This document shows positions 28,101-43,100 of a stretch of DNA of 64,000 nt, piece by piece. This DNA is from Megalonaias nervosa (Eukaryota > Mollusca > Bivalvia > Unionida > Unionidae): positions 1 to 64,000 of the forward strand of contig JAECUM010001747.1 in NCBI GenBank assembly GCA_016617855.1, read 5' to 3'. The notes under the pieces are model-generated. The model was not told where the DNA came from, did no database searches, and saw nothing but the letters and a program-made list of their open reading frames with translations. Numbering within the stretch: position 1 is the stretch's first letter; the number at the start of each line of letters is the position of its first letter. The position numbers were made by a program, and so were the translations under genes.

Positions 28101-31100
28101 GAGTTCATATTAAAATTATAAGAAAGTTCTAAATTGCATCTATGGGTGAGTACTCCACTTTAAAAGTGCCTTCCATGGGTCCCATGTATGTTTTAATGGA
28201 ACAGCCCTAACAGCATAGCAGAGGATTTCTACCCCATTTTCACTTGAAGTAATGCCTCTGACTCCATCTTATGATTAGCTGATTGCTGATTGGACCAAAA
28301 CAGAACATCAGCTGATTGCTGATTGGTCATTATCAGGACATCAGCTGATTGCTAGTTGCCTAACACAAGGACATTTAATAACAAACATGGCTATCATGAG
28401 AACTACAGCACTACTACATTTGAGAAAATATGTCAAGATCTTAGCATATGATCCACATAATGCTTATTCTTGTCAGAAAATTGCAAAACTACAGGTCTCA
28501 AATATGTTGAATTTTCTGCATTAAATAAAAGATATGTAGTGAAACCCAGCTACAGCACGCTCTGCTGCAGCACAAATTCAGATATAACATGGCTGTGGCA
28601 TGGGTACTGAAAATTTTTTATATTTGTTCGTTCTTGAAAAAAAAGTTTTTTCAAAGTACAAAAACTATTGTGTAAAATGTTAATTATCATTTGGGGGAAG
28701 AGACTGCATATGAATTTGGATATAATACTATCACAGAGTGGCTCATTAGATTTTAAAATAATTTCACCAATTTCTTGAACAAGTGCAAAGTTTTGTGTCA
28801 AAATAAACAAGAGTTTGATTTAATAATTTGGCAAGATGTAATGTTTTCTTTGATAAAAAACTCTCTTGTGACTGCATCTTTCTTGACATGAATAAAGATT
28901 TTCAAAGTTTCTATTAGTGAAGTTTCATTTCAAATGTGTCAGAAGCTGATCACTGCCCTTTCAGCTTCACTAGTTTTGAGAGAAAGCCAATTAAAAAGCT
29001 GATTAGTGTAAATCTTATTATTACTGAAATATGAACAATTAAGCCAGCAAGTCTCCTCTGTTTATCTTCAATGCATTCTGAGTACAATCTTTGCTCAAAG
29101 GAAAGAAAAGATTCTCATTCAAATTTATAAATCAAATTTCACTAACTGCTAATCATCAAAGTTAATTTCACTACTAAAGGTTCTTCAAATTATGGGACGA
29201 TTTATAAAAAAAAGAAAACAAAAACAAAGAGATGAGAAAGCCACCATCATGTGCACATGGTTTTGTGGTGTAATTCACTGTCATGCAGTAAATTGGCCAG
29301 TGAATACTATTTTGCATGTACTATAAAAATAAACCAATTGTTCCTTAAGAATTATTCTTGCTGTATTAGTTCAAACAAATAGGGGTCAAAGTTTTAGTGA
29401 GTATTTACAATAGACAACGGGATAGAGAAACATAAAGATTTATTGTTCAAGCTTGAAGACCCTGACAGTACCAAGTCCAGGGTTAAACAAATGCAATTAG
29501 CTTCAAGATTTAGTGTTCATGAGTCAAACAAACAATGTAGTGGTCTAAAAAAGCTTCTTACCTGAATTTATAAATTAATAAATTTAGCTACCGTTTTATA
29601 GAAATACAATATATTACCTATGTCTGCTCAATCAACCATCATACACACCCACTGAAACAAGTTTATGGATCAACTGTCAGCAGTTTTGGTCAACAACAAC
29701 CCCATTTATCTTAACCCTTCTTTTCTAGCTTTAAGTCATTCACAAATACACAGAAAGCTGTCAATTCACTGTTAACACTGATTGGAACAAAAACATTTAA
29801 GTTCTAGGGGTGGAGATTGGCTAATATAATCAAATATTCTACAAGCTGCTTTTTGCTCTGCAGTAGAGCAAAGTCATAGCTATCAAACAAATGTTTCAAC
29901 GAATACTAGGTTTAGTTTATTTATTTTTCCTCTGTTCTTTAGAAAATGGCTCATTTTTTTAAAAAACTCACTCTGAACTCAAACCATTCAATGGTTTGCG
30001 CCCGAACTGGGTTCAGGCACTTTACATGTACACACACCTGTCGAGTTCTCATTACAAATGCATTATGAGGTCAATACCTCTGATCTTCTGTAAGAATTTT
30101 CAACTTAGCACATGTATTTTTCAAGCATAAAACAGGTTTCTTTTTAGAAACTCTGTGTCTGAATTAAGCATTTTATTGTCAGTCTGAAATCAGACCCTAT
30201 GGACATGTCCAGCAAATATCAATGTTGCAGAAAAAAACAGCCATTTCATAAATTTGTGTGAAAAGTGATAGCAAGAAATTAAATGTCCGGATTGGAACAG
30301 ACCTAGCAATTTTTTTATGATAGAAATTATGCTTATTTGTGCACATTTTTGATGGCATTCCTATTATGGATAAAAACAGGTTTGACTGGTGAGTACACAT
30401 ACTCAGCAATTTATGCTTATGTTGCAGTTTTCATATACATATAAATATATATTAAATATGTAACAACTGTTTAAAGTGTTTCTTGCTTAACTTGGAACAA
30501 GCTGATAGCTGTGTCAATCAGTCCATACTATTCACCCACTTCTATCAAACCTCGTTTTTTGGAGCGGGGGGAAGAGTAAAGTAATACATCATTATCTTCA
30601 GCTAAATGACATGGTTAGTTACATAGCACGGTCATGTTTTGTAGACCATGACCATCGTGTTATAGCGGGGTCAAACTGTATAATGATGCAAAACTATTAT
30701 GATTAACATTACCTTCCATATCCATTGGGAAATGTGAGGATGTACTCCTCATCATGGTCTATTACAGATAATACAGCCTGTCCAATCATGTGAACTCCTA
30801 TTGACAGGCCAAGGAATTTGGACTTGGTCCATATGTAGCCATCCAGGGACAATCTGCTGTTAAAATGTTCTGCATAGAATGCTGATACTGAAAAATGTAC
30901 AACACTTTTATCCTCATGTTTTCTGAAGAAAAGGTAGGGAAATTTATGATATTGTCATTGTGAGATTGTGTTCATGCATGAATAATGTTGCAAAGCTCAT
31001 ACTACAATGTTAAAAGTGGAGACATCATACAACTGGATATGATTTGGAGTAATCTGCACCTGCCACCAATGGCTTGAGAGTTGTGACTTGATTTCCATGG

Positions 31101-34100
31101 GTAGAGCTTCAGAGTGGGGACTACTCTGCTGCGATGGTGGGGAGGTTTGAGCTTAGCTATAAGAACTTTTTTACTAAGGTAGGTTGGTAGGTGGAGCTAT
31201 ACTTAACTGAAAAAGCATGGGAATATCCAGATATATATTGCATTGTTATAAAACTGAATGTCATCAATAATATGTTTTATAACTCCACGTAATTCTGTAC
31301 ACAGCACATGTCCAATACTTTTCTTGATCTACATTAACAGTAATGCTTTAAGTGTCTCTACTTACTGAAGTTCACACAACTATATTTTATTCTGCATTTC
31401 ACATACAAAAGATAGCATAGATATATTTTATCAGATTATACTTGTCTGTGACTATTCAATAACTGAAAATATGGGGAAAAATCGCACCCCTTTTTCTGAA
31501 TATACAAGGGATTTAATGAAGAAATAAAGATAATTCTTAAAAATATAATATACGACTTTTACTCATTCTGCTGAATTTTGGCACCTTTTTTATATAAATA
31601 AGTGCAAATCTTGCAGCCTAGAATACACCTGGTTATAAACTGTATTTGTGCTCATTGATTATTAAAGCAATAACAGTGAACAATTTGCTTACGAAAAGAG
31701 TCTGACACTTATAAAAAAAGACAGGCAGAGAGAATGGCATCCTGACTGAAAAATACACAAAAACAGTGACAAACAGAAATAGAGACAGAAAAAGGGACCA
31801 CTGGAAGATAGAAATATAAACAGAGTTAGACAAACAGACACATACTTGGAGGATGATGTGATACTTGTTCAGATATAAAAGAAAGATTTTCTTTTGTCCC
31901 CCAGGGAATAGGTCCATCTTCAACTTTTTCCTTGTAGAATAAAAAAAAATATTAAATTGGAAATGTTTTACTCAAAGAATAATAGTTACGTGATTGAAAA
32001 GAAATTATTCCTGCAAATGACAAATTTAAAGATTTATCAAGCACACTGATCTTTATGTAGAAACAACAGGATCCCTTCCCCAATCCATAAATTTAAGTAC
32101 CAACCAAAATGTCACTTTGAACTACACCATGAAAATTCATACCAACAAATTAAAAAAACAGTACACCATATCTAAAAGAAGCTATTTAAGACAGATGGCA
32201 AATACAATTATAACTGTATCAAGTTAAAATACTTTATATGATTTTTTTTTGTAGAATAATATTACTTAACTAATACAAAATAAAACAGCAAACAAAAGAA
32301 TACTATGCACACACAGAAGAGTGTAGGAAGAGTAGTTGTGTGACATTATGCACACACAAGAGTGTAGAAACAGCAATTGTGTGGCATTAAGCACACAATG
32401 AAGGGTATAGAAATAGCAGTTGTGTGACATCAAGCACACAGTGGAGAATGTAGGAATAGCAGCTGTGTGACATTATGCACACACAAGAGTGTAGAAACAG
32501 CAATTGTGTGGCATTAAGCACACAATGAAGGGTATAGAAATAGCAGTATGTGACATCAAGCATACAGTGAAGAATGTAGGAAGAGCAGCTGTGTGACACT
32601 ATGCACACAGAGATGAGTGTAAGAAAAGCAGTTTTGTAATATGCACACACTATAGGAAAAGCAGTTGTGTGACACACACAAAGACAGTAGAAAGAGCAGG
32701 TGTGATATTATGCAAATAGAGTGCAGGAAAAGAAGTTGTTTGACATTATGCACACATACAAGAGTGTAGGAAGAGCAGGTATGTGATATTATGCACACAT
32801 ACAAGAGTGTAGGAAGACCAAGTATGTGATATTATGCACACACATACAAGAGTGTAGGAAGACCAAGTATGTGATATTATGCACACATACAAGAGTGTAG
32901 GAAGACCAAGTATGTGATATTATGCACACGTACAAGAGTGTAGGAAGAGCAGGTATGTGATATTATGCACACATACAAGAGTGTAGGAAGAGCAGGTATG
33001 TGATATTATGCACACATACAAGAGTGTAGGAAGACCAAGTATGTGATATTATGCACACGTACAAGAGTGTAGGAAGAGCAGGTAAGTGATATTATGCACA
33101 CATACAAGAGTGTAGGAAGAGCAGGTATGTGATATTATGCACACATACAAGAGTGTAGGAAGAGCAGGTATGTGACATAAGAGTGTAGGAAGTTGAGTGA
33201 CATTATGCACACACTTAAAAGTGTAGGAAGAGCAGTTGTGTGACATTGTGCACACAATGAAAGTGTAGGAAGTTGAGTGACATTATACACACATAGAAGA
33301 GTGTAGGAAGTTGTGTGGCATTATGTACCTACAGAAGGACTGAAATAATAAATGTGTACATCATCAGATCATATTCTCAATCGAAACCCAAAGTTTTGGA
33401 GTCTCTAACTTAAATGGTGTTGGAGCAATTGCAAGACAATAAGCACACACACGGACGGTTTGATCAGAATCACATACTCCTCACATTTTTATCCAAGAGC
33501 ATTGTGATAATGAAACTCACAGGGGAAGATGGTCTCCCAGGAACATTATAGAAACACTGGAAAGTCTCTCCTAGTATTGGGTTGTAAGGCTTTTTGGCAA
33601 CTTCACTGCTTTTTCCAGCATGAAACATTGAAAGGTACCAGCGTACAACCTGCACCATTCTGTCTCTTGGGGTCTTCATATCAGAAATTCTATATTAAAA
33701 GAAAGAAAATTCAGGTCCCATAAGTCTAACATGGAAGTTTTATAGTTTTAGATCAATATACACTCTGGTCTCATTATGCACTAGTAGTCTTATAGGATGA
33801 AACCAATATACACTTTAGTCTTATGAAGGACTTAACCGATGAAACCCAACGTACACATTGGTCTTATGAAGAAATAGTAACTTTAACAGATGAAACCAAT
33901 GTACACATTGGTCTTATGAAGAAATAGTAACTTTAACAGATGAAACCAATGTACACATTGGTCTTATGAAGGACTTAACAGATGACACCAACATACACAT
34001 TAATCTTTTGAAGAAATAGTAGCTTTAACAGATGAAACCAACATACACTATGGTCTTATTATACACTTGTGGTCTTAAAAGATAACATGAACTTACACTC

Positions 34101-37100
34101 TGGTTTTGTGAAGAACCAGTGGCCTTAGAAGATGAAACCAACACATATTTTGGTCTAATGAAAAATTAGTAGCCTTAGTAGATTTCTGTCCAGTAGGCAA
34201 GAAAATCAATACTGACTTACCTGACAAAGAGATCAGGATGTGAGAAGAAGTCTGCATACATCTCTAGCAGTGATCGCCGTTCCAGTATAAATGTGGGTAA
34301 AACGACCTTTGTCAGATCCATTCCAATACGGACCTGGGATAGGAGGTGGGTGATAATACTTCCATGTTTCTCTAGAGAACCCACTGAAACATATATATAG
34401 ATTCATAAAATATTTTATTTCAAGTTGGTTGAAAAAAAGAACAGGTTTGATATGGCATAGGGAAAAACTGAGGAAACTAGGCTTAGACATAAGCATATGT
34501 GCCATATTAAATTAATTAAGTCCTCAAGTCAGAACTAAACAACAATGAATTTTATATTTATTAAATAGGTATCCCCCACAACACTTTAAAATTTTCCACT
34601 CTAGAATGTGAATGGAGTTCAAAAGAAATGAGAGATTTATAAAATTGTGTTTCCATGTGTCACAGCAAATCAATGCAATGATATCTGATGAAAAGTTTCA
34701 TTCTGGGTGTGTGATATAGAAATACTGACTGAACTTCAGTTACAAGGACATGATCCATGCAAGGTAAATAGATATCTAATAAAACTAAAACATTTTTTCT
34801 GTCACATAATGCACTGCTTGTCTAACTTTTGATTTTAGTGATATATGCAGTTACATACCTGACAATATGGTAAATGTAATTCATGTTCATAAAGTGTTTC
34901 TGATACCTGTGAACAAATTACAATACCACAAACTGCTGCAAATCTCAGGAATCCATGTTATGACTATCAACAAAAGGCCCAAGTGGCCTGATATTGCTCA
35001 CCTGGCTAATACATCTGATGACTATCCATTAAACAGGGCTTATGTAGCATTTTAAGAATGCAATTCTAGAAAACTGTCTCCAAACTTTATATCAAGTTAG
35101 TTTTACCTATTTTACTATAGTCTGATCAAATTTATTTCCAAAAGAAATGCATATTTAATATGTGAAGATATTAATCATAAATGAACACATCATAAATCCT
35201 GATATCATTAATCTATTTAAACCAAGTTTTATCAAAATATAGTCTCTAGAAAGGAAACAACCTTAGCCAATCAGATGTAAGATTACTCCATTAATACGTA
35301 TAGACTCATTTATTACTGAATCTCTCTGAAGTCCATAATAATATAAGTTTATTTAACAAGTCTGAGAAGAATCTAACTGAAATTCAGTTGTCAGACTGGC
35401 AGCACGCAAAGCCAATCAGATACAAGATTACTTCATGTGTAACTCTTCCATATAATAAAGCTCACTGAACATTTTGTGATATCAACCAATTTGAACAAAC
35501 ATTAAATCAAAAACATTCAGTGGAGTGGCAACAAGCTCTGCTAATCAAATGCTGGCAACAAGCTCTGCTAATCAAATGCACAATCACCTCTATATTCTGA
35601 AAGGATCTTGTTGATTATGACATATATTTGATAACATCATGATAGAAGTCCATAATCCAAGTTTGATCCAAATCAGACAATACGACTCCAGAGATGTAGC
35701 AAGCACTTGCCGACAGACACAGTGTGTAAGCACAGGGCCATAACATACAATTGGCCCCATGGCCAAGCAATTTGAAAACTTTTATACAAAGCTCTGAAAC
35801 AAAAATATTAACATTCTTATGCTAAACCCCAGGAAAAAAAAAACTGTCCCATAATATCTGACCCAAGCCAAAACAATAAACAATACATGTATCACAGTGT
35901 CAAACCAAAGCCAGAGCAACAAATCATGTGTCTCACAATTTCCAACCCAAGCCGAAAAGTCTCAATGACCTGCCCCTTTGGTCAAAGTATTCAGTCTTGA
36001 ACAAAACTTAATTTTACAGAAACCATTATTTTTTTTATTAGACCTACAATGACCATGACCTCTGGCCTTTAGATGCAAGAGTCTAAAGGCCTCTCTATTA
36101 CTGTTATTACCTTTATGTTGATAGTAAAACTTATTATTTTTACCAGTTATTTTAAGAAGAAAATTTGGTTTTCTTTTTCAGTGGTGTTCCACAAACTGAA
36201 CAATATGATTATAAACAAAGGTTTCTTTATTACAGACACAGGGACCATCCACAGAGTGTGGTCAAGCACAAAAGTTATTCTCCAAGACACATTTTTCTTG
36301 GAGTAACAATAAATCTGACCTTTGACCTTTTAACTACAAAATCAATATGCATCTTCTATATCTTAAGTACAAGACATCCACAAATTTCAGCCATAGTATA
36401 TTGTTCAGAAGTAAAGCTATTATTTTTCATTCAAAGTGACCTTGACCTTTGATATTAAGACTTTTTCCTAACTCCAAGTGCAAGCCATCCACAAAGTTTG
36501 GTTCAGGTCTTTGATATAGAACTAATGTTAATGTCTCTCAACAACTTTTCTTCTTCAGTCACACTGACCTGTACCTTTAACTTTTAACCCAAAACCAATA
36601 GGCCTTTTCCTTACCCGAAGTACAAGCCATCCAGAAAGGGTTCCGCTCTGTTATGTAGAACTAAAGTTGTTGTGCAGATTCATTTTTTTTCCTTTCAGTC
36701 ACAAGTGACCTTAGCCTTCTAATCCCAAAGTTTACAAGCTTCTTTCTTTTGTCATTAAGAACTTATATTTAAAGTTTGGCACAGGTAAGTGCTGTAGAAC
36801 TTGAGTTATTGTACACAAAAGGAAAACTCAATGGACAGATGGACAGACTGACAGGGTAAATGAGTATTACACTCAGCTAAACAGCAAATTTTTTATGAGG
36901 CAAAATGTTTATACAATTTTCTGAAAGGAATACTTAACAATAACATTAGTAAAATTGAACTAGAGAAATCAGAACAAAATTATCTTTACCAAACAGTTAC
37001 TATAAAATCAGTTATTTTTTTTATCTCCCTTTATTTCAGGTAAAGTAAAAGTCTTGACCTTCATAAGTTAATTTGACCTCTTCACTCTAGGTTTACTATC

Positions 37101-40100
37101 TTAAAGGATATCATTATCTGCTGTATCAGTGGATTTTCAATCTATAAACTATCTACACCTATTCAATGGAAATGTGCATATTCAAAGCATATATCTCTTG
37201 TTTGTCTGTGTTCCTGTATATAGTCACTTATAAGTTGGGTCGAATTGCAAACAACATAGACCCGTATATGCAATCACATAATGCACTGGCAGATCATGGT
37301 CCATCTTGTTTGTTCCAGTGATTAGTCCTAACAAACTGCACAGGCCCAGATCTACTGGCACACGATGCAACAGCAGATCTGGGTCTATGCAGCTTGCAGC
37401 TGCATCCAACTTATAAGTGAGAATATACAATAAATATAAGCTGTACAATATATGACATTAAAGTGAAAGTAAGAAAGCCAGTTCAAATAAATTATAGAAC
37501 TGTACAACGGAAAGACAACTGTTGTTACTTACAATCTTCCAAATCTGGTTCATCATACAACTCTGAAGCAAAAAAAAGCAATATACCCAACTGGTAAGAC
37601 ATAAGAAGGAAAACTAATAGCTATGGACCTGAGATTAAAGTTAAGCAATATACCTTTACAGGTATCTGCTGACTTAGGAGATTCTGACTTGCACAATTTC
37701 ATGTTAATGTGAGTTCATATACATTTTTTTAATTTTTTTTGACGACTAAATGATAATGACATTTGTCTAAAACATGAAACAATCAGCATTCATAAAGGGC
37801 TAAAATGAATGGTATTAAAGTGAATTGAATTAAAATTCAATGAGAATTAAAGACAGTGAAACAAAAAATTTTGAGTTGCATGATTAGAGTTACACGATCC
37901 CTCTTTTTGGGAATGCAATGATCACGCAAGTCACGGGTTAGATGTACAGCCTTTTCATGCTGTATATTACTAGTGTATCAGTCAAATCCAACTTTAAACA
38001 GAACTGATCAAGATCTGTTGGAACACCAAGCAATGGCAGATCAGGTTGTTTTACTTTTTGCCATGGATTTTATTTCTATGCAAGTATATATGGTACTGGA
38101 ATTAGCCTCTGACCGATGGTAAAAGTATTTAATAAACAAATTAATGTCTCGTTTTTAAGTATATAATTACACACAAAAGTACTGAATGTTCATGGACTAT
38201 CTGCAAGAAAATATAATGCAAAGAACAAAAAAGATCATTTTATAGGTGGTTAGAAACAAAGGAGCCTAATGGGTTTTTTTAGATATAAAGAAATATTTCA
38301 TGAGCAATGCAGAAATATAGCATTGTCATTAGTGACAAAACCACAAGTGACAATACAGAAAGTTTCACATCACTAATATACTATTTCCTCAGTCACTATT
38401 TTACTTTTATGATAGATTTTCTAAATCAAAAGTCATTCATTTGCCTCTTTATTTTCCGTTCTTTGCCAATGCAATTAACAGTTGCATTCACAAAAAGAAG
38501 TTCAGAATTTTATAGAAGTATAGGACATAGCCTTCTAACAATTTAAGTACCTTCATAAAATGCTAAAGACTGTAAACTGTCAAATTAATGAATGTTTTCA
38601 TGCAAAAATGATGATGTTGTTATTGGTTTAATGCCATTTTTGAGCACATGATAGGCTATTTGGAGGAGGAAAGCCTGGAAAACCTTGGGAAAAACCTACT
38701 TTCTCACATACATTGACTGAGCCAGAGAATCAAACCCATGTGGACAGATGTGAGATATCAGTGATTCATAAAGACAAGTGCCTTAGACCACTTAACCACC
38801 TGGGGACCCATATGAAAATGAAGATTTTTTTGTCAATACATTTCTTACACAGATTGATACAGTGAATATTGTTGCAATTGGGGACTACAAAACCATCACA
38901 AAAAGGTTAAGTCTGACAAATTTCGAGTGTAACATCTTTAAACATTTTAATGATTGTGAGTTTAACTACAAGAATTTTTTTCATTATTTATTTTTTGCTT
39001 ATTTTTGCATTCAAATGCATAATGCATGGCCTTGGCAAGGTGCAGTTTAGTTCAATCACTGATGCTGCACTGAAGTTTCGGTTCTTACTTAATTTTGGTT
39101 TGCAATCAACTCTCATCTATCCCCAATTTCTCTATTATTTTCATACATGATTATAAGTTTAATTTGGGTTAAAATCGCTGATAAAACAATCTGATTATTA
39201 TCCTTAGTCAAGACATTTCCCTAAATCTTGTACCATTTGTCATAGCTTGTAACAGTTACTGCATGGGCAATACAGAATATCAAAAAGAAAACAGATCATG
39301 TAATTTCAGTCACTGATAATTTGCAGAATTCATGAAGAAAACTATTTTTTAAAAGTTAATACTTTAAACCTACTTTCTATTGTTTGGAGTCCATTTTTAG
39401 GCTTCTTTTGTTGGCACCTCCTCATTGCTTACATCAATGAACAGTTTTGATATATTTTCAGATCTTGTCATTCAGAAGGAGAGAGAGGGAGAAAGAAAGG
39501 GAGCAAGTGAGAGAAGAACAAGAAAAATAAAACAGGTTTAAATATGGAAATATGTTACAATAATGTACATATGGGCAAATTGATATATTTCAAAAGCTCA
39601 TTATTAAATATATAATATTCAGATATTATATACATCATTAAAATATGACTGGTTCTTAATTGTAGCAATTAATAAGAGCTTTAACTGATCTAAATTTAAC
39701 CAAAATAGGCATTGTTTAATTGAGCCTAATATACTCTGAAGGCTATTTTAAACTCAGTAAACTGAATTATCCACTGCAACAAATTAGTCTGCACATTTAC
39801 ATGGGTCAAAAACGACCTTTACTGTGTGTAATACTTTTAAGACAAGACCTTGATGTAACATGGACTTCAATATGTCCATGAATTTAACATAGATATAATG
39901 CAGAAAGTTTAACTTTCAGATTTACACCTATGCATTTCAGTTACTAAAGAGTTCAAATAACATGAATTAAGTTGACAGCTACATTTTTCTACCTACCATC
40001 GTAATAGCCATCGTCTTGTGCTATTACTGGGGTAGCCAAAGCTGATGATCCTGCTTGAAGACTTTTCTGATGTTCCTCAACAGTCAAATATTTCCTATTA

Positions 40101-43100
40101 TGAGACAGTATGCTATAAATGTTTGCAAATAACATGGTTTTAGAGGTAATGTTGAATACTGGCTTTAGTTTAGGTTGCTATGGAATCCTGCCTTCCAAAC
40201 ACACAAATCTAAACATCTCTAAGCAAAATCTTACAAAGCTGATAAAATATCAGTCAGTAATTTTCAGAGAAGGTGTCAAAAATCAAGAAAATGTTGATGA
40301 ATGCATGATGTGCAATATATGATGCATGACAGAAGCAGTGCTATACCATTAATTCACATAGCCAACAGTCAGATGAGATATAACTTCAACCACACAACAC
40401 AAAACATATGCATTGCTCTACAAATAAATCATAAGACCATCAATTTAGATGAGCTAAAATGTCACCAACACAATACAAGACAGAAACAGCGCTCTACCAT
40501 TAACAGACATGATTATCAGTCAAATGGGCTAAATACTTCAGGAGACGATGGTGTAGCTTCTGGTTGGGTGTCCTATCTGCACCTTCGCAAATGGCTGAAG
40601 AGTCCGACCCTAGAGTGACAGGTCTCTGTTGCACTTGCTGCAGATGAACATTGCTGCTTGTTGAGGCTGTTGTTGTTTCGCCTTCCTCCTGGCTCTCTTT
40701 GCAGTGAGGTTTGCGTTTCTCACTTCCTCGGCTTTCTGAACACCCTGTTAAACAGCAAGGCGCCAGGCAGAGCGATTGTCAGCACAGCTCTCCCAGTCAT
40801 TGACGTTGATGTTGGCCGTCTTCATGTCCTTCTTGCAGACATCTTTGTAATGCAGACATGGCCATCTAGTCAGTCATGCACCTTCTGCTAGCTTGCCATA
40901 TAGCAGGTCCTTGGGAATGCGGCCTGGGTCCATTTTCTTGATGTGGCCAAGCCAGCAAAGGCGCCTCTCACTGAGAATGGAGAACATGCTGTTCATGCTG
41001 GCGTGTTCCAGAACCTCTGTGTCAAGTACTCTGTCCTGCCACTGGATGCGCAGAATGCACCACAGGCATCTCAGGTGGAAGCTGTTGTAGGTGGTCCATG
41101 CCTTGCTGCTGTAGAGGAGTGTACTGAGCACACAGGCCTGGTAGATGCGCAGTTTGGTCTTCTCAGTGAGGTTGGGGTTGTTCCAGACCCTCTGGTTCAG
41201 TCTGGCCATAATTGCTGCTGCCTTGGCAATCCTGCTGTTCACCTCAGCATCAATGGAGAGCGAGCTGGAGATGGTGGACCCAAGGTATGTGCAAATTGTG
41301 ATTAGTACATTATTGTGCAATCCATCTCATCCAACTGGATAGCTTTTTAGCACAGTAGATATAGTCAAGTACCTTATATTTTGATACAAAAATTAATTAT
41401 AACAGTGGAATCTGTCTTATGTGACCCCCAAGTATTCTGGATCCCCACTAAAAGCCGAGTCCATCTTACTGTCTTCTTACAATATGTAAATTTAATATAG
41501 AACATTTTGGCCAGCTGACTTATCCGGGATAAATATTTTGTTCCCTTTCATGAATCAATTAGACTTCTTTCAGTGTATCTTCTGGGATGAATATTTGGTA
41601 TGCAATGAGTAGACAGGTTTCATTTATCTACTAAAATGAATATCTGCTTCCCATTTATGCATCAATTAGACTGGTTCCAGTGCATCTACGGTACTGTGTT
41701 TCATTGAAAATACCTGTCACTAGTGCACTGTCCTACAGGGATATAGAAAAGGTCAGATATGATCTCCTTCATGTCTTTAGAGGCAACTAATTGATGCAGG
41801 AGATGCAGTGGTTCAATGGTACAGTTCAGGACTTGTGACCAAAAAGATACCAGTTTAAATCCCACCACTGGATCACACCATGTCAGCTAATGTGGTCTGT
41901 CCTTAGACAAAGTACTTTACTTAGTTGCCTTGGCACTAAATAACCTACTCAAGTTGATGTGCCATAAAATACCCAACCAACCCATTCATGACGTCAACAA
42001 ATACATATTTAATGTTGCCAAAATATTTATTCCCAGACATGCCCAGTTTTCTCAGGTTTCAAAACACCTTTTTAATTCAATTCGTCTTCTAAGAATCACT
42101 GAACATTAACTTCTTGTCCCATGGTCTTACTATAAAAGCACTGTCTAAAATTCAAATTTATACACAGATGCACCTAAAGTATACAAATAGGTAGCATAAA
42201 AAAATGTCATATATTTTTGATAGTCTTACAGGGTCACAGAAAACTGAACAATAAACTTACAACTAAAACAAGAATAGTCTATTTGTTGTCCTGTGTTTGG
42301 TTTATTTGCTGTCCTGTGTTTGTTCTACTTGATGTCATGTGTTTGGTCTGTTTGCTGTCCTGAGTTTGGTTTATTTGGTGTCCAGTTTTTAGTCTATTTG
42401 GTGACCATGTTTGATCTATTTGCTGTCCCATGTTTGGTCTATTTGGTGTCAGTGTTTGGTCTATTTGCTGTCCCATGTTTGGCCCGACAATAATGAACCA
42501 ACTCAAGACAGTCTCTGACAAACTCCTGTATAAATTTTTCCTAATATTTAAATCTGTTGCTAAAATTGTTGCTTATATTTTAATAGTTCATAAACAAGCA
42601 CTTTGGAAGAATTACAACTCAGATATTAATCAGCAGCTTTAAAGGATCCACAGACAAAACCAAAAAACTGTACATTCAAAGTTGGATGATCTTGATCTAC
42701 TGACCATAAAGCATGAAGATAAAAGAAGTCACTGAAGCATGAAATGTAGGTCATCATGACCTACGTTTGAGATGAAAGCTTAATTCTCTCCAAGTTGCAT
42801 ACACACACTAAACTATAAGACCCTACACATTGGAATGTTCAATGAACATACAGATGGAAAGATGGGTAGGTGGATGCGGTCAGCATTAATGCCATTCTCA
42901 CATTTGTTGTGAATCATACAAACATGCTTGTGTTCTCTGTTCTTAAGGTAAAAAGAGAGCATATTTCAAAATTCTTACCCTCTAGAGCAAATAATGAAAC
43001 TGAAATTCATATTTAATTAGTTCCATCCTACAAGCAATAAACAAAACCATCAAAGCAAACTAATTTTCCATAAATTGCCCAAAACAATTAGTAAAACTGG

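Larger units (their letters stand above)
37420..39996. other. Intron sequences around microexon e, with SINE remnant
   Basis: Apart from the microexon (37533-37562) no exon is seen. About 37985-38050 contains a scrap related to the MITE at 37225 (AGATCTGTTGGAACACCAAG). A purine-rich GAGAGAGGGAGAAAGAAAGG lies near 39480. Confidence 0.5.

Noticed and set aside
32387..33255. Minus-strand ORFs rich in Cys, His, Ser and Tyr ([15 protein letters not shown] repeats)
   Set aside because: They are translations of the 42-bp minisatellite within a host intron; the apparent repeat protein follows the DNA period.
32303..33340. CRISPR-like regular repeats
   Set aside because: Repeats are directly tandem with no unique spacers, and the window is animal nuclear DNA.
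34233..34505. 90-codon minus-strand ORF over exon f
   Set aside because: It is in the wrong frame; the conserved ORP protein is read in another frame of the same exon.
35700..35960. Possible coding block in the long intron between exons e and f
   Set aside because: No frame is open for more than a short distance and no splice sites agree in phase with the flanking exons.
40893..41342. Plus-strand ORFs of 65-120 codons
   Set aside because: Antisense shadows of the minus-strand LINE reverse transcriptase fragment.
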